A stretch of 64,000 nucleotides of DNA from Lingula anatina (GCF_001039355.2 NW_019774637.1:20927-84926), one strand, 5' to 3'; shown: positions 23,381-37,300, counted from the first letter of the stretch. A program made the numbers and translations. Notes: generated by a model not told the origin, from the letters alone.

Positions 23381-23760
23381 CAACTCGGCTCGAACTCCGA
23401 GTTTCCTACTTGCGAGTGTGTTCCTTTTGGTTAACAACCTGCCGTCTTCCCTACTGAGCTACTGACTCAGCTTACTTTCATCTATTCCATTGCCCCTCTT
23501 GTAATGATTCCCATTGCTTATTTGGATTTTTTTTTTTTGCAAAAGGTAATTTGCTGGGACCCAGAAGCGCCAGGTTTCGAACTTGGGACTTGCTGACTCA
23601 GAGGCAAGCGCGTTACCTACTCCTCTAACTGTTCCCACCCACCCTCCTCGGGAAGACTTTCCTCTTATAGTAACCAAAGGGAAATTTTTATAAAGCCCCT
23701 TTGAAAAGTAGTCGATGATTTCCAAGTACCCGAACAAGGGAACGAACCCAAACCCAAAGG
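23381..23760 (-). mobile_element. tRNA-derived (SINE-like) sequences on the minus strand
   Basis: Read on the minus strand, 23449-23461 gives TAGCTCAGTAGGG (A-box-like) and 23387-23398 gives GGAGTTCGAGCC (B-box-like). A second unit has GTTAGAGGAGTAGG at 23616-23629 and AAGTTCGAAACC at 23573-23584, and a third B-box-like GGGTTCGTTCCC lies near 23737-23748. Spacing suits RNA polymerase III internal promoters, but acceptor stems do not pair well. I therefore call tRNA pseudogenes or SINE heads rather than functional tRNA genes. Confidence 0.5.
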
Positions 23761-25177
23761 GTACCACCGAGTCAATGAAAATTCTACGACATTTTGCATC
23801 TTTGGAAATTATTTATTTAGACAAACCAAATTCCAAATTTATACATTCATTAAAAATATTTTAAAGTTTAAATGTTCGACAATATAACAATATAAGTAAT
23901 TTATCAGGACTTACGCAAAGTTGTAACTATTTCAGTCTTTCTATTTATTAGCTTTGGCGAACACTATCAACTTAACAACTAGTATTTGAATTATATTTGA
24001 TCATGTTTCAACAGATTTCAGCAAAGACATATTACAGTTTCTTATTTAATTCTTATTTAACAGCGTTGGGCTTTTATCCTTCCCACCAACACAACCACAA
24101 GAGAAATGAACGAAAAAGAAATATGAACTCGGATAATCAACTCTCAAAACACCACAAATTGCCCAGAATTTCAGAATTTGGCCTCATTGAAATGTCCCAC
24201 ATCCGACACCGTTTTCGCTCTTTACAGCCACAAGGTATAATGGAAAAAATCGTTAAATTTAATGCGACAGTGGAGTGTGATGGTAATTGCTGGGAAGGGA
24301 AAAGCTGCACGCTCTTACCTCACTCATTTGTTTCGCCAAAATTGTCGAAAGTCATTTCTAAAACAATTTTCAATGTCTAGACAGTATTTTACATAATTAA
24401 ACGAACAACAAATGACACATAAGAATTGGGAATATAAAATGCCACAAATACATGTTACATGAAACATTATATAAAGAAATACAACTTGAACAGTTATCAA
24501 ATCTAGGCAATTGCCGAGAGACAAAGCAATGAATAAGTTATACTAGCTACATCGATTCTCAATATGAAAAATCACGTAACAAATGATTTGCGACTTTCCA
24601 AACAACTAATGTTCACATACGAGCAAATAAACATTTCTGCACAAAGATGGCAAGAAAATGTGAGTTTTTGGCAAGATTTTGGAAAATAAACAATTTTCAG
24701 TGAAATGAATGGCCCTTCACATTTATGCTGAATCCGGACTTGTGCCAGTTATACAAGTATTTTCCTATAAAAAGTTTCACAATGTACATTCTACGAACAA
24801 ATACTTCAGAAAATGCTAAATAAATAACAACCACCTTATTTTTTCAGTTTCAAATTCTGATGAACAAATTAAGATAAATGCTATAAAACAAACATAAAAA
24901 ACATTTTAAAAATTTTTTATGCATGTCTTACACCCGTCAAAGCAGATTTTTCAGCTCACGATTTGTTTGCTGATGGAGACTTGAGTTTGTCAGCTTTATA
25001 TACACGTCACTTCAGAAACAAAATTTATCGTTGTCTAAAAACGACGTAGGTCAAGAACAAAAACTGTGCTTATTTCTTATCCGAGCATTTGAAGTAAATC
25101 AATCGAAAAGTACAACACATTGAGCGTTAGACCCTTATGTAGCAAACATTGAATTTCCCTAAAAATGCCATCACCCT

Positions 25178-25250
25178 TAATCAGCGAGTTACTGGAATCT
25201 TAATCAGCAAGGTACTGGAATTTTAATCACCAAGATACTGGAATTTTAAT
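25178..25250. repeat. Three-copy 23-bp tandem repeat
   Basis: The unit AATCAGCAAGGTACTGGAAT plus TTT is repeated three times with substitutions. Confidence 0.75.
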
Positions 25251-25660
25251 CCATGCACCGCGTTTTCGGTTCTGATGGTCCCCTCGTAATGAAGACAGAC
25301 ACAGGCGAATTTCACTCGTGACGAGAAAATGTAAAATGCAGAACTCGAAAACAAGGTTATTTCTATTATATAATACAGGCTGTTGCTTTTTAAACTTTTA
25401 AACTTAAAAATCGTAGTTTTCTCAACGCTTTTAGGTGAGGGTATACTTGGAGGAAAATAAAAGTACTTCTGATTGTTCTAGTTTTTTTCTACATAGGGTC
25501 TAACAAGCATTGTCTGCCTTTTAATTAAATGACAAATTTAATGAGTTCAAAGAGATGAATGTGCTCGCAATCGTGAAATTTAAAATCCACATAAATCAAT
25601 AAAATCAGTCAATGTTATTTTGAGAATTTGTCATTAATTGTAACTGAACAAGGAATAACT

Positions 25661-25662
<2 letters not shown>

Positions 25663-25697
<35 letters not shown>

Positions 25698-25708
25698 GAA
25701 AAAAAAAT
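25663..25708. repeat. Poly-A tract
   Basis: About 33 consecutive A residues followed by a short A-rich AAAAT stretch. It could be the tail of an old retroposed sequence, but no body is recognisable next to it. Confidence 0.85.
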
Positions 25709-27104
25709 AATAAAATAAAATAAATTTCTCACAAGATAAATAACTTAAGGCTACGCTTTATCTACATAAACTATATCTCCTGATAACATGAAAAACGTTT
25801 ATCAAAATATTCAAAATGCCTGAACAAAGTTTCCCAGTATAGTATAACTACAACACGTCAAATGTTTTAACGTAATGAAATGAAAAAAAATTAATTTATG
25901 AAATTAAATTACTACTAGTATACCAATATTGTGTTCTTAAAGGATACAGACAGGGTTATAAAAAACTCCCAAATTACTGCCTTTACATATTTTGGATGAC
26001 AGATGTTCCGTGTTCACCGACTTAGCTATTTGCATTTATACAAATGACATTTTACCGATGACGTCATAATTGGAAATTAAGGAATGGAAGTATGATACAT
26101 GTCTACCATACGCTTACTGAATATCCACATGTTGATAGCTAGGATTTTGAACGGGTAATTCCACACTATTTCCCCTTCTTATCTACTCCTCGGGTAAACA
26201 TTTTTCTGTCACTACTATTTCTATCTTCAAAATAGTAAACATGAGATGCAACTGCATTTTACCTTCCAAGACAATATGGAGGAAATGAAATGGGGAAATA
26301 CTGGGGCATCACCAAGTCTGTTTTAAGCATTTTGACATAAAACTGAATCACAAAAAGTTATCATCAAATACCTAACATAAATATCTTAAATCGTTGTACT
26401 AAGTCGGTTGAAGTTGAGATATTCGTATACTTAGTATCTGGCCCGCCTGGCGTCCACTCCCTGCTCACTCAGAACTAATGACGACGTGACATCTCTTTCT
26501 AGTGAGCGAGTTCAATTCGATTCATGGGGAAGAAGGCAATATGTACTGGGCCCATTCTTTATTTAATTCTCACCATTTTCTGACAGGTGTACCTTCATTT
26601 ACAATTTACTGCAATAAAAATTCATAGGACGCGTTTGTGTTAGATGTATTTCAAAACACAACACTGATAAAAAAGTATCCTATCCCCTTATTCACCCTAA
26701 ATGAAACGGCATTATGAAGATCACTGGCTATGGTCAAAGGCACGTTTTTATCTGAGCATTGAGCCAGTGGAAAAAAGCTGTTGGAAATCCACGACTCTCG
26801 TTCTCTTCTTCTCGATCAGCGAAATAAATATTGACCTTACACTTTAATGAAAAATTTCATGTACAAATTGAATGGTTTTTTCTGAGCAGTTTTCAGTATG
26901 TATGACCAACCTTAGCGTATTATAGAGCCGCCCGGAGGCAAAAAGAAATAATCGTATCTGTGGCATTCGGCAGGTTACGTAAACAATAACGCTGCAAAGG
27001 AACTTCTTCCTCCCTTGATGGATAGATGACAATCAAAGCAGTTAAACACTGGCCGATTGATTGACAGTTATATAAACACACGTCAATCATTTCACTGATA
27101 ACTT

Positions 27105-27870
27105 AGTATAGGTGTAATACAATGAATACGTCAAAAGACGACGCGATATCTCCAGAAGTATTGATATGAGTGAGAGAAATAATTTTTTTCTTTTTTTAAT
27201 TTACACATGTTCATTCGCCGCCAGTTTTAACTCGACTGCTGGGATTGTGTGATGGGCGGTCACACTTGCCAATACTTCCATGTACCAGTGAATAACCAGT
27301 TATCATGCACGAATGGTGACAGTTTATTATACCTCACCAATATTCTCCAGTCATTTCAAGTGTTCAATACTTTCCCGTATATACGTCTTCAACACATATC
27401 ATACATCACATGATTATTCGACATACAACACTAAAAGGACATAATTTTTTTCTCATAAGAGAAATGAAATTTAAAGCGACGCATGCATTTAATTTCCTAG
27501 GGAAATGATATTTAGCATAGGGGGTTCGGTCCATATTTAAAAACAAATTTTCATACGTAGTAATATTCTGACGTTTGTCTTGTCTCAACATGGTTGTGAC
27601 GTCTACCACAAAATTGATGGAAATGTGCTAGATGTGACAAGCCGTTGGCCGCTGTAAATGCATATAGTACACCATAATAACCGATTTTTAGACATTTGCC
27701 TAAAATATATTGTTAAAGGGTTTTCTTTTGGTACTTCTGGTCCTCATCTACTGATACGCATAGTATGTTCCTTTATGAAATTGTAGTATTAAGTTGTTCA
27801 TGAATCCCTAAAATGTCGTATTACTTGCAAGGTATAAACTTGAGAGACATGGTACATTCGTCATTTGTGT
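27105..27870. repeat. Dispersed repeat family, copy B
   Basis: Shares with copy A the blocks CCAGAAGTATTGATA, GACTGCTGGGATTGTGTGAT and ACCAGTTATCATGCACGA. It also shares with 28640-28990 the blocks CTCAACATGGTTGTGACG, GATGGAAATGTGCTA and GTTGTTCATGAATC. Copies B and C lie either side of the N gap. Confidence 0.6.
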
Positions 27871-27934
27871 CATACGACAAGACATAACTCTACAACAAAC
27901 CCAGGATTGTTTTCATGATTTGACCACTTATTCA

Positions 27935-28535
27935 NNNNNNNNNNNNNNNNNNNNNNNNNNNNNNNNNNNNNNNNNNNNNNNNNNNNNNNNNNNNNNNNNN
28001 NNNNNNNNNNNNNNNNNNNNNNNNNNNNNNNNNNNNNNNNNNNNNNNNNNNNNNNNNNNNNNNNNNNNNNNNNNNNNNNNNNNNNNNNNNNNNNNNNNNN
28101 NNNNNNNNNNNNNNNNNNNNNNNNNNNNNNNNNNNNNNNNNNNNNNNNNNNNNNNNNNNNNNNNNNNNNNNNNNNNNNNNNNNNNNNNNNNNNNNNNNNN
28201 NNNNNNNNNNNNNNNNNNNNNNNNNNNNNNNNNNNNNNNNNNNNNNNNNNNNNNNNNNNNNNNNNNNNNNNNNNNNNNNNNNNNNNNNNNNNNNNNNNNN
28301 NNNNNNNNNNNNNNNNNNNNNNNNNNNNNNNNNNNNNNNNNNNNNNNNNNNNNNNNNNNNNNNNNNNNNNNNNNNNNNNNNNNNNNNNNNNNNNNNNNNN
28401 NNNNNNNNNNNNNNNNNNNNNNNNNNNNNNNNNNNNNNNNNNNNNNNNNNNNNNNNNNNNNNNNNNNNNNNNNNNNNNNNNNNNNNNNNNNNNNNNNNNN
28501 NNNNNNNNNNNNNNNNNNNNNNNNNNNNNNNNNNN
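27935..28535. other. Assembly gap, 601 N
   Basis: A run of N of 601 bases. Any open reading frame drawn through it is meaningless. Confidence 1.
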
Positions 28536-28639
28536 TTTTAGCTTCTGAAATTCACATTTTCCCTATCTCACCCCTCCACATATTTGCACATTTGCACCTC
28601 TTCCAGCTATTCTGACCAAAGAAAAATGATGTTTTATAT

Positions 28640-28990
28640 AATTGTTAAGTAAGTTACTGAATTTGACAACTACTAAAAACACGGTATATTTTGGCTTCTG
28701 TCCTGTCTCAACATGGTTGTGACGACAACCACAGATTTCATGGAAATGTGCTACGATGTGACAAGCACTTGGCAGCTGTAAATATGTACATATAGCAGGC
28801 CATAAAATCAACGATTTTTAAACCATCTGTCTCACTAAAGAATACCGTTAAAAGGTATTTAATACACGTCTTTTTTCCTCATCTACCTATCCGAAATAAC
28901 AGAAGACAAATGTAGAATGAAGTTGTTCATAAATCTGTAACAAGAAGTACTACTTGCAATGTATAATACCATAGCGCGAGACACAGTGTG
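28640..28990. repeat. Dispersed repeat family, copy C
   Basis: Contains CTGTCTCAACATGGTTGTGA, TCATGGAAATGTGCTA, GATGTGACAAGC and GAAGTTGTTCATAAATC in the same order as 27560-27830. Confidence 0.6.
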
Positions 28991-31900
28991 TTTTTTATTT
29001 GTGTCCTGCTACACAGTTTTACATTTGCCGAGCGAAGAGACACACATTTTTATCCTGCACCCCCCCCCCCTATTTTCACGGGGAAAAATGTATTTTGTTT
29101 GTGATATATAGAGACGTTATATTTTAAAGTCTGTATGGACCTTTCGTATCGTTATTCCCTTGATCACAAAGACCTAGGTAGAGAAAATGCATTGGTTATG
29201 ACAAGATAATAGAGAAGAAGATGAATATTCAGTGACTCAATATAGATAAAAAATATTATGATTCATCCGAGTTTATTAAGTCGAGATCTGGAGCACAGAG
29301 AGAAAGCCGTCTCCAAGACATCAGATAATAAAAATAATTTTTACCATTTGTCATCATGATTGCGTGTGCGTTTGTTTGTTTGCGCGCGCGCGCGCGCGTG
29401 TGTGTGTTTCGCGGGGGGGGGGGGCAGGGGGGGGCGGCTAATTATCCGGATTGTGGCCCGTGAATTGAAGTTTTTTCTGCACATTATATTTCCTCGCCTC
29501 TCAATATCAACATTATCGAGTTTCTGAGAGAATTCAGGAGTGATCCTATCGGCATTTTGTTAAAAAACTATTACTTTGTATCATTTCAAAGTTGAGGGTT
29601 TTGCTTTTGCTTTCTTCATAACAGGCATTTTATTTCTATCAAGTGAAATATAAAACAAAACACATTGTTGGCATTTGATTTATTTTAGTCAGTTTGTGTG
29701 TCTTGTGCATAAAAAAATTAATGTAAAGATCAGTGTAGGCATACCGGTATGTCATATTATCCACCTGTTAAATGCGGAGACGTTTAATCACTGACCCCAT
29801 CTCCACGTTGATATCCATACACACAGAGATTAGAGGTATCCGAGACATTCCTTACCTCTTCTTTATTGGGAGAACGTGAAGCAATAAAGCGCTGCTGCTA
29901 TATAGTCTAACTGTCACACCTGGCGTATTAATGTCCGTATGAGCATCTTATGTAAAATATTATACACACAACTTTGAACGAATGAAATCACCAAATCACC
30001 CGTCTTCCAGTATATGAGAAGAGCGTACGTGTATACGCAGCGTATGAATTGCTTTCGAACATGCTCAATCTCCGTCCACTTATGCCAGCGTACACCAACA
30101 TTTGTCTGCGTACTCGAGACGTACTATACGACATACGTAACTAACCCTTGCGTTTGTCTGCGTATGTGTAAATTTCCTCATGCAACGATGTTACATGTTA
30201 AGTGTGACAAGGCCTTAAACAGAGAGGACTTGTAAGGAATTCGAGAGCCAGAGCTCGTCGTCTTGGTTACAATTTGACAAAGAGAAGGCTTTTACCCGAG
30301 AATTGGCTTCATACTTTTCTCGTTTTAGCTCTAATTTTTACTTTTAGTTATCTTTTAATACACTATCTTATAGATCGTTTCATTTTCACGTCTCAAACTT
30401 CAGGATTTTATTACTATTATCGTTATTTTAATATCACTTTTTAAGATCTCCGTCAGTATTCAAATTTCTGATATATATTTTGTACGCATAAATAAATATT
30501 AGTTGAATAAAATGATTATTCATTGTGAACTGTCTCTCAGATATAGTAATATAAATGCGATCTTTTGCACGGGCAAGGAATTGTAAGCCCACATGGCACT
30601 TGTAAACCTCTCTTTGAACAAGTGTCTTTGGTTGTGTATCTCTTAGCGCTCATGCCCCGTACGAATTCTCTGAATCGTCACAACTGACACACAATAAAAG
30701 AGCTGTCACATGAAAAATAACATCAAACGATTTGAAGCAAGCAGGCAGTTTATTAAGCAAATAATCTACTAATGGATTTTCATACATGCCAGTATAAGTT
30801 CTACTACCAGTCAAGTAATACTTACTATACCAAGTATAGAACATTAATTACCTTATAATTACCGTTATGGATTTCTGTGATCATGGTTATATGTTTGCAT
30901 TGTAAAATTGAGAAAAAAAACTTGGAATATATGTCCCACCTAAGATGAGAAACTTCCTTTTAAAATATAAATAAAATGAGCCTCCAAAGATTTTCTTTGG
31001 GGAGTTAATCCAAAGACCTCCATAATTATCTTCATTTGCCCTAAAAACCTGTGTTTCTTACAAGTCTTTCTTTTCCTCAAGGTTTATAGAACCCAGGCCA
31101 TGTGATCTCACACATCCAGTAGGATTAGTTATTCCATACATTTTTTTAAACACCTCAACTATCCAACAATTCATTCACCAAAGATTTCTTAACATTACTT
31201 ATATAACTTAAAGGAAAATCACCTTAACATACATTTCTAACAAGATATTATTTCTGAATAGTTAATTATCAATCGTTTGTATCAGTGAAGTGAGTAATTA
31301 CAATACATAGATGATGAACTTATATCTAAATGCTTACGTATTCAGCTTGTATCTCAAAATTAAGGTATTATTAATTATGCCTTTACAAACTTTTAGGAAA
31401 GTCAATGAACAATCATCAAATGTTCAGCGTAAACTTGTCTGTCTTAATACTGCTACCAGTATGCAAGCTTCTATATCTATGACAATAAATATCAAGTAAC
31501 TCCTGTTCCTCTCTTTCTACATTCCTGTTGTTCTGTTGTATGAGGAGACACCAAACTGATGACTTGTTTTCTAATGTCAATTTAGTCACGTCATGATCAA
31601 GAGATGACACAGAAGTTCTGAATACAGAGAAAGTGCCGTGCCAGAAAATTTTCATAGGTGATACCCAATCTTTTGAGATTCAATTACGCAAAGTGACAGC
31701 AATTTATGAACTGATACCATATTAAACCTCAAGAAAATCTTTACACTTCTACAGATACTGCGAGAGACCACAAGCAAGCATCCAGTGCAGGCTTATCATA
31801 GTGTGCTAACAGTAAAGACAGAGTGACCCTCCCGTGTCTGCCCCTGCTTCCTGGATATTAATACCTGGATTGCACTAAGGTACCTTCCACGTCAACCCTA

Positions 31901-32040
31901 TCTTCAATGTTAGCCTCCAGACATCTCACTATCTGCTGTTACAACACTGGCTAGCACAACAATAGGACTGTGGGTATGATAAAATGTCACCTTGTTTCTA
32001 TCTAATATTTAGTCTGCTCACTTGGCTTGTTTTTCTTGCA

Positions 32041-33614
32041 TTATATAGTGGGTGTATAGTCTTCTGGTTTGTCAATCTCACACAGATATCCTGACTTGGT
32101 TTCACAGGAGTACTCCTGTAATAACAGTTCATCCAGGAAGGTCAGCGCCCATAGGCACAGCGTAGTCTTGTCCGTGGGGGGTGTGACGGAGTTGATAATT
32201 TCCGTGCCGGTGTCGTTGACGCCCACAGTGGCACGCGTGGTCTCCCAGGTGAAGGTCCCGCTGGAATCAGACCTGGCGTCCAGCCACAGCCCCTGCCACT
32301 GGCCCAGGAAGGCTGGAAGTAGAATGTTTTAATCTATATACAATATTAATTTCACTGAGTATAAAATTCCTTGAACCTAGTAATAAACTTACAAATTATC
32401 TCAATTTTAAAGCACACAGTTCATAAGTAAACTAGGCATCAGTGAAATCAGTGAGTCCATTTACTACTAAGCATGGTGACTGAAAAACACAGAGAAAAAA
32501 GAAATACAACTACATGAGACCTCTCCTTGCCACTAGTGTTTTACTATCTGACTACTGTAGTTCTCTAAACACATTACGTCATACCATTTAACATTTTGTT
32601 TATTTGTCACAATAGTCAGTCAATAAAAGTCAGCAACTTGCTCTTACATCAATATCCTTTCAATTGAATGTAAGTACTTGTTACAACACGAGTCGTCTTC
32701 TATGTGTGACAAAAAAGACTAATTATCCAGGTAAAGCCGACGTACAGTAATCCAGGTATAGCCAAGACGGTAATATCAAGGCATAGATGACATACAATTA
32801 TCCAGGCACAGCTGACATACAGTTATCCAGGCATAGCTGACATACAATTATCCAGGCAATAGATGACATACAATTATCCAGGCATAGATGACATACAGTT
32901 ATCCAGGTATAGCCAAGACAGTAATATCCAGGCATAGCTGACATACAATTATCCAGGCATAGATGACATACAGTTATCCAGGCATAGCTGACATACAACT
33001 ATCCAGGCATAGCTGACATACAATTATCCAGGCATAGCTGACATACAATTATCCAGGAATAGCTGACACACAGTTATCCAGGCATAGATGACATACAATT
33101 ATCCAGGCATATCTGAGATAGAATTACACTGATGAAGGTTGTACTCAGAAGGTGTCAAGTAACTGACTTATGCCACGGCTGGCATTTTAAACAATATAAT
33201 AATTCAATTGAAGTCTGCTTCTGATGCAATGAAGTGTATTAAAATAGAAATAAGCATACACCCCTTGTAAACAAAATACAAGACTTGGTGCAATTATCCA
33301 AAGAAATGCCAGCTATAGGATACATTATTTAACCAACCAACAGTTTTCAATATCATACAAAAAAGGTCACTTCGTCACTCAAACAACACATCTATTTGAG
33401 TTTACAGTAAATTCCTTACGTGTTCTAATGTCCCTCAGGGAGTGCACCAGCGCACTCTCCTCTGGTGAGTCAATGATGGCCCTGTGCGCCAGTGGTGACA
33501 GCTCCTGACACTTGCTGAGAGCAACGGTGAAATTCACTGCCTGCTGTGCACTCGCAGGTGCAAAGAAGTAATAGCAAGACTTTTCTCTTATCACAAAAGA
33601 TGATGGGCACTGGA
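32041..33614 (-). CDS. C-type lectin-like domain, two terminal exons of the cbEGF gene
   Basis: Exon 33420-33614 (acceptor TTATTTTCCAG, donor GTAAGG) encodes [16 protein letters not shown], then [12 protein letters not shown] and [18 protein letters not shown], the N-terminal half of a C-type lectin domain. Exon 32041-32312 encodes [15 protein letters not shown], later [14 protein letters not shown] and a final [11 protein letters not shown] before the stop TAA at 32041. Cysteine spacing and the WxGLWLD and YLCE motifs fit the fold. The usual EPN/QPD and WND calcium/sugar-binding motifs are not visible, so carbohydrate binding is doubtful. The junction is phase 1. The intron holds a 25-bp minisatellite (32735-33115). 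Confidence 0.8.
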
Positions 33615-34319
33615 CTGGAAAATAATAAAGATATGGAGACCTAAGTTACATATCAAACTCATTTGTAGGAAATACTTCATTAAATACATTCACATCAAAA
33701 AATTGTAAATTATTTTGTGGATGTCACAAGTAAAATTTATTTTTGAAAAAAAAAGTGAATTTGTTTGAAATCAGTGAGTCATCACTGCTTTAATTATCTA
33801 CATGTTTACATATTTGATAACTGTGTGTTCATGAAATACCAGACCAGCTATGATAACTGTGTGTTCATGAAATACCAGACCAGCTATGATAACTGGGTGT
33901 TCATGAAATACTAGACCAGATATGATAACTGTGTGTTCATGAAATACCAGACCAGCTATGATAACTGTGTGTTCATGAAATACTAGACCAGGTATGATAA
34001 CTGTGTGTTCATGAAATACCAGACCAGCTATGATAACTGTATGTTCATGAAATACCAGACCAGCTGTGATAACTGTGTGTGGCTCATGTCTCTTTGCTGT
34101 AGAATACTTACACTTGCAAACATAGGTTCCAACAAGATTTGAGCAATTAAATCCAGCCTGGCATGAATGAACTCCTGTGGCACATTCGTCAACATCTGAA
34201 ATGATACAAATCAGTTTCATCAGCGGGGATTCTAATGTGAAGTTTTCAGATAAATGGATATGGCAGTACAACTGACTACCATAAGTTTATCACAGCCAGC
34301 CAATCTAATCTCTCAATTG

Positions 34320-34359
<40 letters not shown>

Positions 34360-37300
34360 CTTCCATAAGACTGCATGGGCATGGTGAGCTTATCACAGTC
34401 AGCCAATCTTATCTCTCAGTTATCACACAAGCACACAACTTCCATAAGACGGACTGGGCATGGTGAGCTTATCACAGTCAGCCAATCTTATCTCTCAGTT
34501 ATCACACAAGCACACATCTTCCATAAGACTGCATGGGCATGGTGAGCTTATCACAGTCAGCCAATCTTATCTCTCAGTTATCACACAAGCACACACCTTC
34601 CATAAGACTGACTGGGCATGGTGAGCTTATCACAGTCAGCCAATCTTATCTCTCAGTTATCACACAAGCACACATCTTTCATAAGACTGACTGGTGAAGT
34701 AAATGGCTGGTGTAAGCTCAGGTCTATACTTTACCATCACATGAATGTTTATCTGGGTTCAGCTCATATCCCGGCCTGCATGTGCACTGGTAGCTGCCCG
34801 CCGTGTTCTGGCACAGGTGTGTGCATTTGCCGTTGTTTTGGTTGCATTCATTCACATCTGAAATACAAAAATCAAGATGTTCTTAAGAGAAAATTGTTTT
34901 CAATGTTGGATGTAAACCCTCCTTTGAAAGTGATTATTATCTATTTTTAAAAAATATATCTTATCTGATATTGAAATCTATATACAGCTGATGTTTTTGT
35001 CTTCAAGTTTTCATCCTTTATTGCCAATTTTGTGTGGGTATTTTTTTTGTTTTGAACTCTGATAAATATCTTGGCAATCCTTGGATAAATAGTTGCTGGT
35101 TCATTTAAAATCCCTTCAAAAAATGGACAGACAATTTTGAAAATAAGGCAGGGGAAACATGTATAGCAGATAAATTTTCAGGTGAAAATATGCTCTCTCC
35201 TACAGTGTTAACCAATGAAATAAACCAGGACTGATGTAACCATGGCAACTAGCACCTACCAATACAATCTGTGTCCTGCTTTGTATGTAACCATGGTTAC
35301 TAGCACCTACTCATACAATCTGTGCCCTGCTTTATGTAACCATGGTTACTAGCACCTACTAATACAATCTGTGCTTTTATGTAGCCATGGCAACTAGCAC
35401 CTACCAATACAATCTGTGCTTTTATGCAGCCATGGCAACTAGCACCTACCAATACAATCTGTGCCCTGCTTTACGAAGCCATCTTGACATTTACAGTCAT
35501 AACTTCCTGCTGTGTTCTCACAGATCTGTGGGCAGCCACCATTGTCTACACTACACTCATTGATATCTGCAAAAGGAAAAAAAAACCATTGTCATTAAAT
35601 AAAGTTTACAATGATTGTTAGACCTTTGAAATTATATAGCAAAGAAAAAATTATAATTTGCCTAAAAGTTTTGACAGTTTTCTCTTTATTACCAATGTTA
35701 CCCAATCCGAAAAAGCTTGAAAAAATATCACTTGATAAACAGGCTCTATTTACAAAATTGCAGTTACTTTTATGATTCAGAGCTGTGGCATAAAATGTGT
35801 TCCCACAGATTTAGATTGATTAATCTGGATCGACCTAACTCCCTGTGGGTTCACGCTAAATTGCTGTCAGCTTCCGGGAGCCAAGCGCGCACAAAAGTTA
35901 AATACCCCCTTACAGCTTTTAGTAGGCGGGACAGACATTTAAGCCAGTTAAGCTGACAGCAATCTAGAGAGACTCCCCAGGGGGACAGATCGATCTAAAT
36001 AACTGTGGGAATGGCCTCTTAGTGATTGCAAATGACAAATAAATGCCTTAAACCTTTATTTCTTGGTGCAATTGTAGCAACACTTGTCACTAGCCCTGCT
36101 TGAAATAACATATATACCCAATAAAAAATCTCTAGAGTAGTTTGAAATAAAATACCCCATCACAAACCTATGTTTTGAAATCACATATGTCAGTTCATTG
36201 CTTATGAGCTCTGAACCCAAATCACTACACATATAGATCAGTAGCAGAGCATATTTAAATGATTTACATCAAGATCTAGTTCTCATACCATCACACATTC
36301 TAAAGTCAGGGTTCAGTGTGTACCCAGTCCGGCAAGCACAGTTATATGTTCCTTGCGTGTTAACGCATGTTTGTTGACAGCCGTGGCCTGGCTGGATGCA
36401 CTCATTTATATCTGAAAATAGAAGATTGAAAGAGGAAATCAAATCTTTCCCAAACCCTGGGTTGTACATAAATGACACTTAATTACTGAGGTCACAGCTT
36501 TTTTTGAGAGCCCCCCCCCCCATCTGAACCTGCCCAATCCGTTATTTCAAAAGGGAAATCCTAAGTAACAGGGGCAGATCCAGAGATATCTTCTTACAGT
36601 CTGCCGGATTATCTTTGTCAATCCATCCTCCATTTTTGATTGTCTTCCAACAGAAAAAATTAAATACCCCTCAATGTAAACGTAAAAAACTGACTGTCTT
36701 CCAGGAGACAGTCTAAATCCGTCCCCGAGTAAACTGACCACTTCAGACCAGTCCCAATANTTCCATAAGACTGACTGGGCATGGTGAGCTTATTGCAGTC
36801 AGCCAATCTTATCTCTCAGTTATCACACAAGCACACATCTTCCATAAGACTGACTGGTGAAGTAAATGGCTGGTGTAAGCTTAGGTCTATACTTTACCAT
36901 CACATGAATGTTTATCTGGGTTCAGCTCATATCCCGGCCTGCATGCGCACTGGTAGCTGCCTGCCGTGTTCTGGCACAGGTGTGTGCATTTGCCGTTGTT
37001 TTGGTTGCATTCATTCACATCTGAAATACAAAAATCAAGATTTTCTTAAGAGAAAATTGTTTTCAATGATGGATGTAAACCCTCCTTTGAAAGTGATCAT
37101 CATCTATTTTTAAAAAATATATCTTATCTGATATTGAAATCTAAACACCTGATGTTTTTGTCTTCAAATTTTCATCCTTTATTTCCAATTTTGTGTGGGT
37201 TTTTTATTTCTTTTAACAAGTAATTTATTTTTTGTTTTGAACTCAAACAGGGCTGATCAATATCTTGGCAATCCTTGGATAAAGTTGATGGTTCATTTTA

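Larger units (their letters stand above)
15488..32040. other. About 16 kb without a recognisable host gene
   Basis: No exon series with conserved protein motifs was found on either strand. The content I can name is a tandem duplication at 16270-16490, fold-back elements, a dispersed repeat family (17.8-18.9, 27.1-27.9 and 28.6-29.0 kb), tRNA-like sequence at 23.4-23.8 kb, microsatellites (CA 19454-19488, AAAT 20400-20452, poly-A 25663-25708, GC/GT 29383-29407, G-runs 29416-29437) and an N gap. The part near 30.6-32.0 kb may include the 3' UTR of the minus-strand EGF/lectin gene. Confidence 0.6.

Noticed and set aside
23997-24380. 127-codon plus-strand frame
   Set aside because: Composition and lack of any recognisable domain or splice pattern suggest chance; noted as the longest unexplained frame in 15.5-27.9 kb.
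27920-28615. Apparent 231-codon plus-strand frame
   Set aside because: It consists almost entirely of the 601-base N gap.
30014-30235. 73-codon plus-strand frame in the gene-poor region
   Set aside because: No conserved motif, no splice context and no neighbouring exons; consistent with chance.
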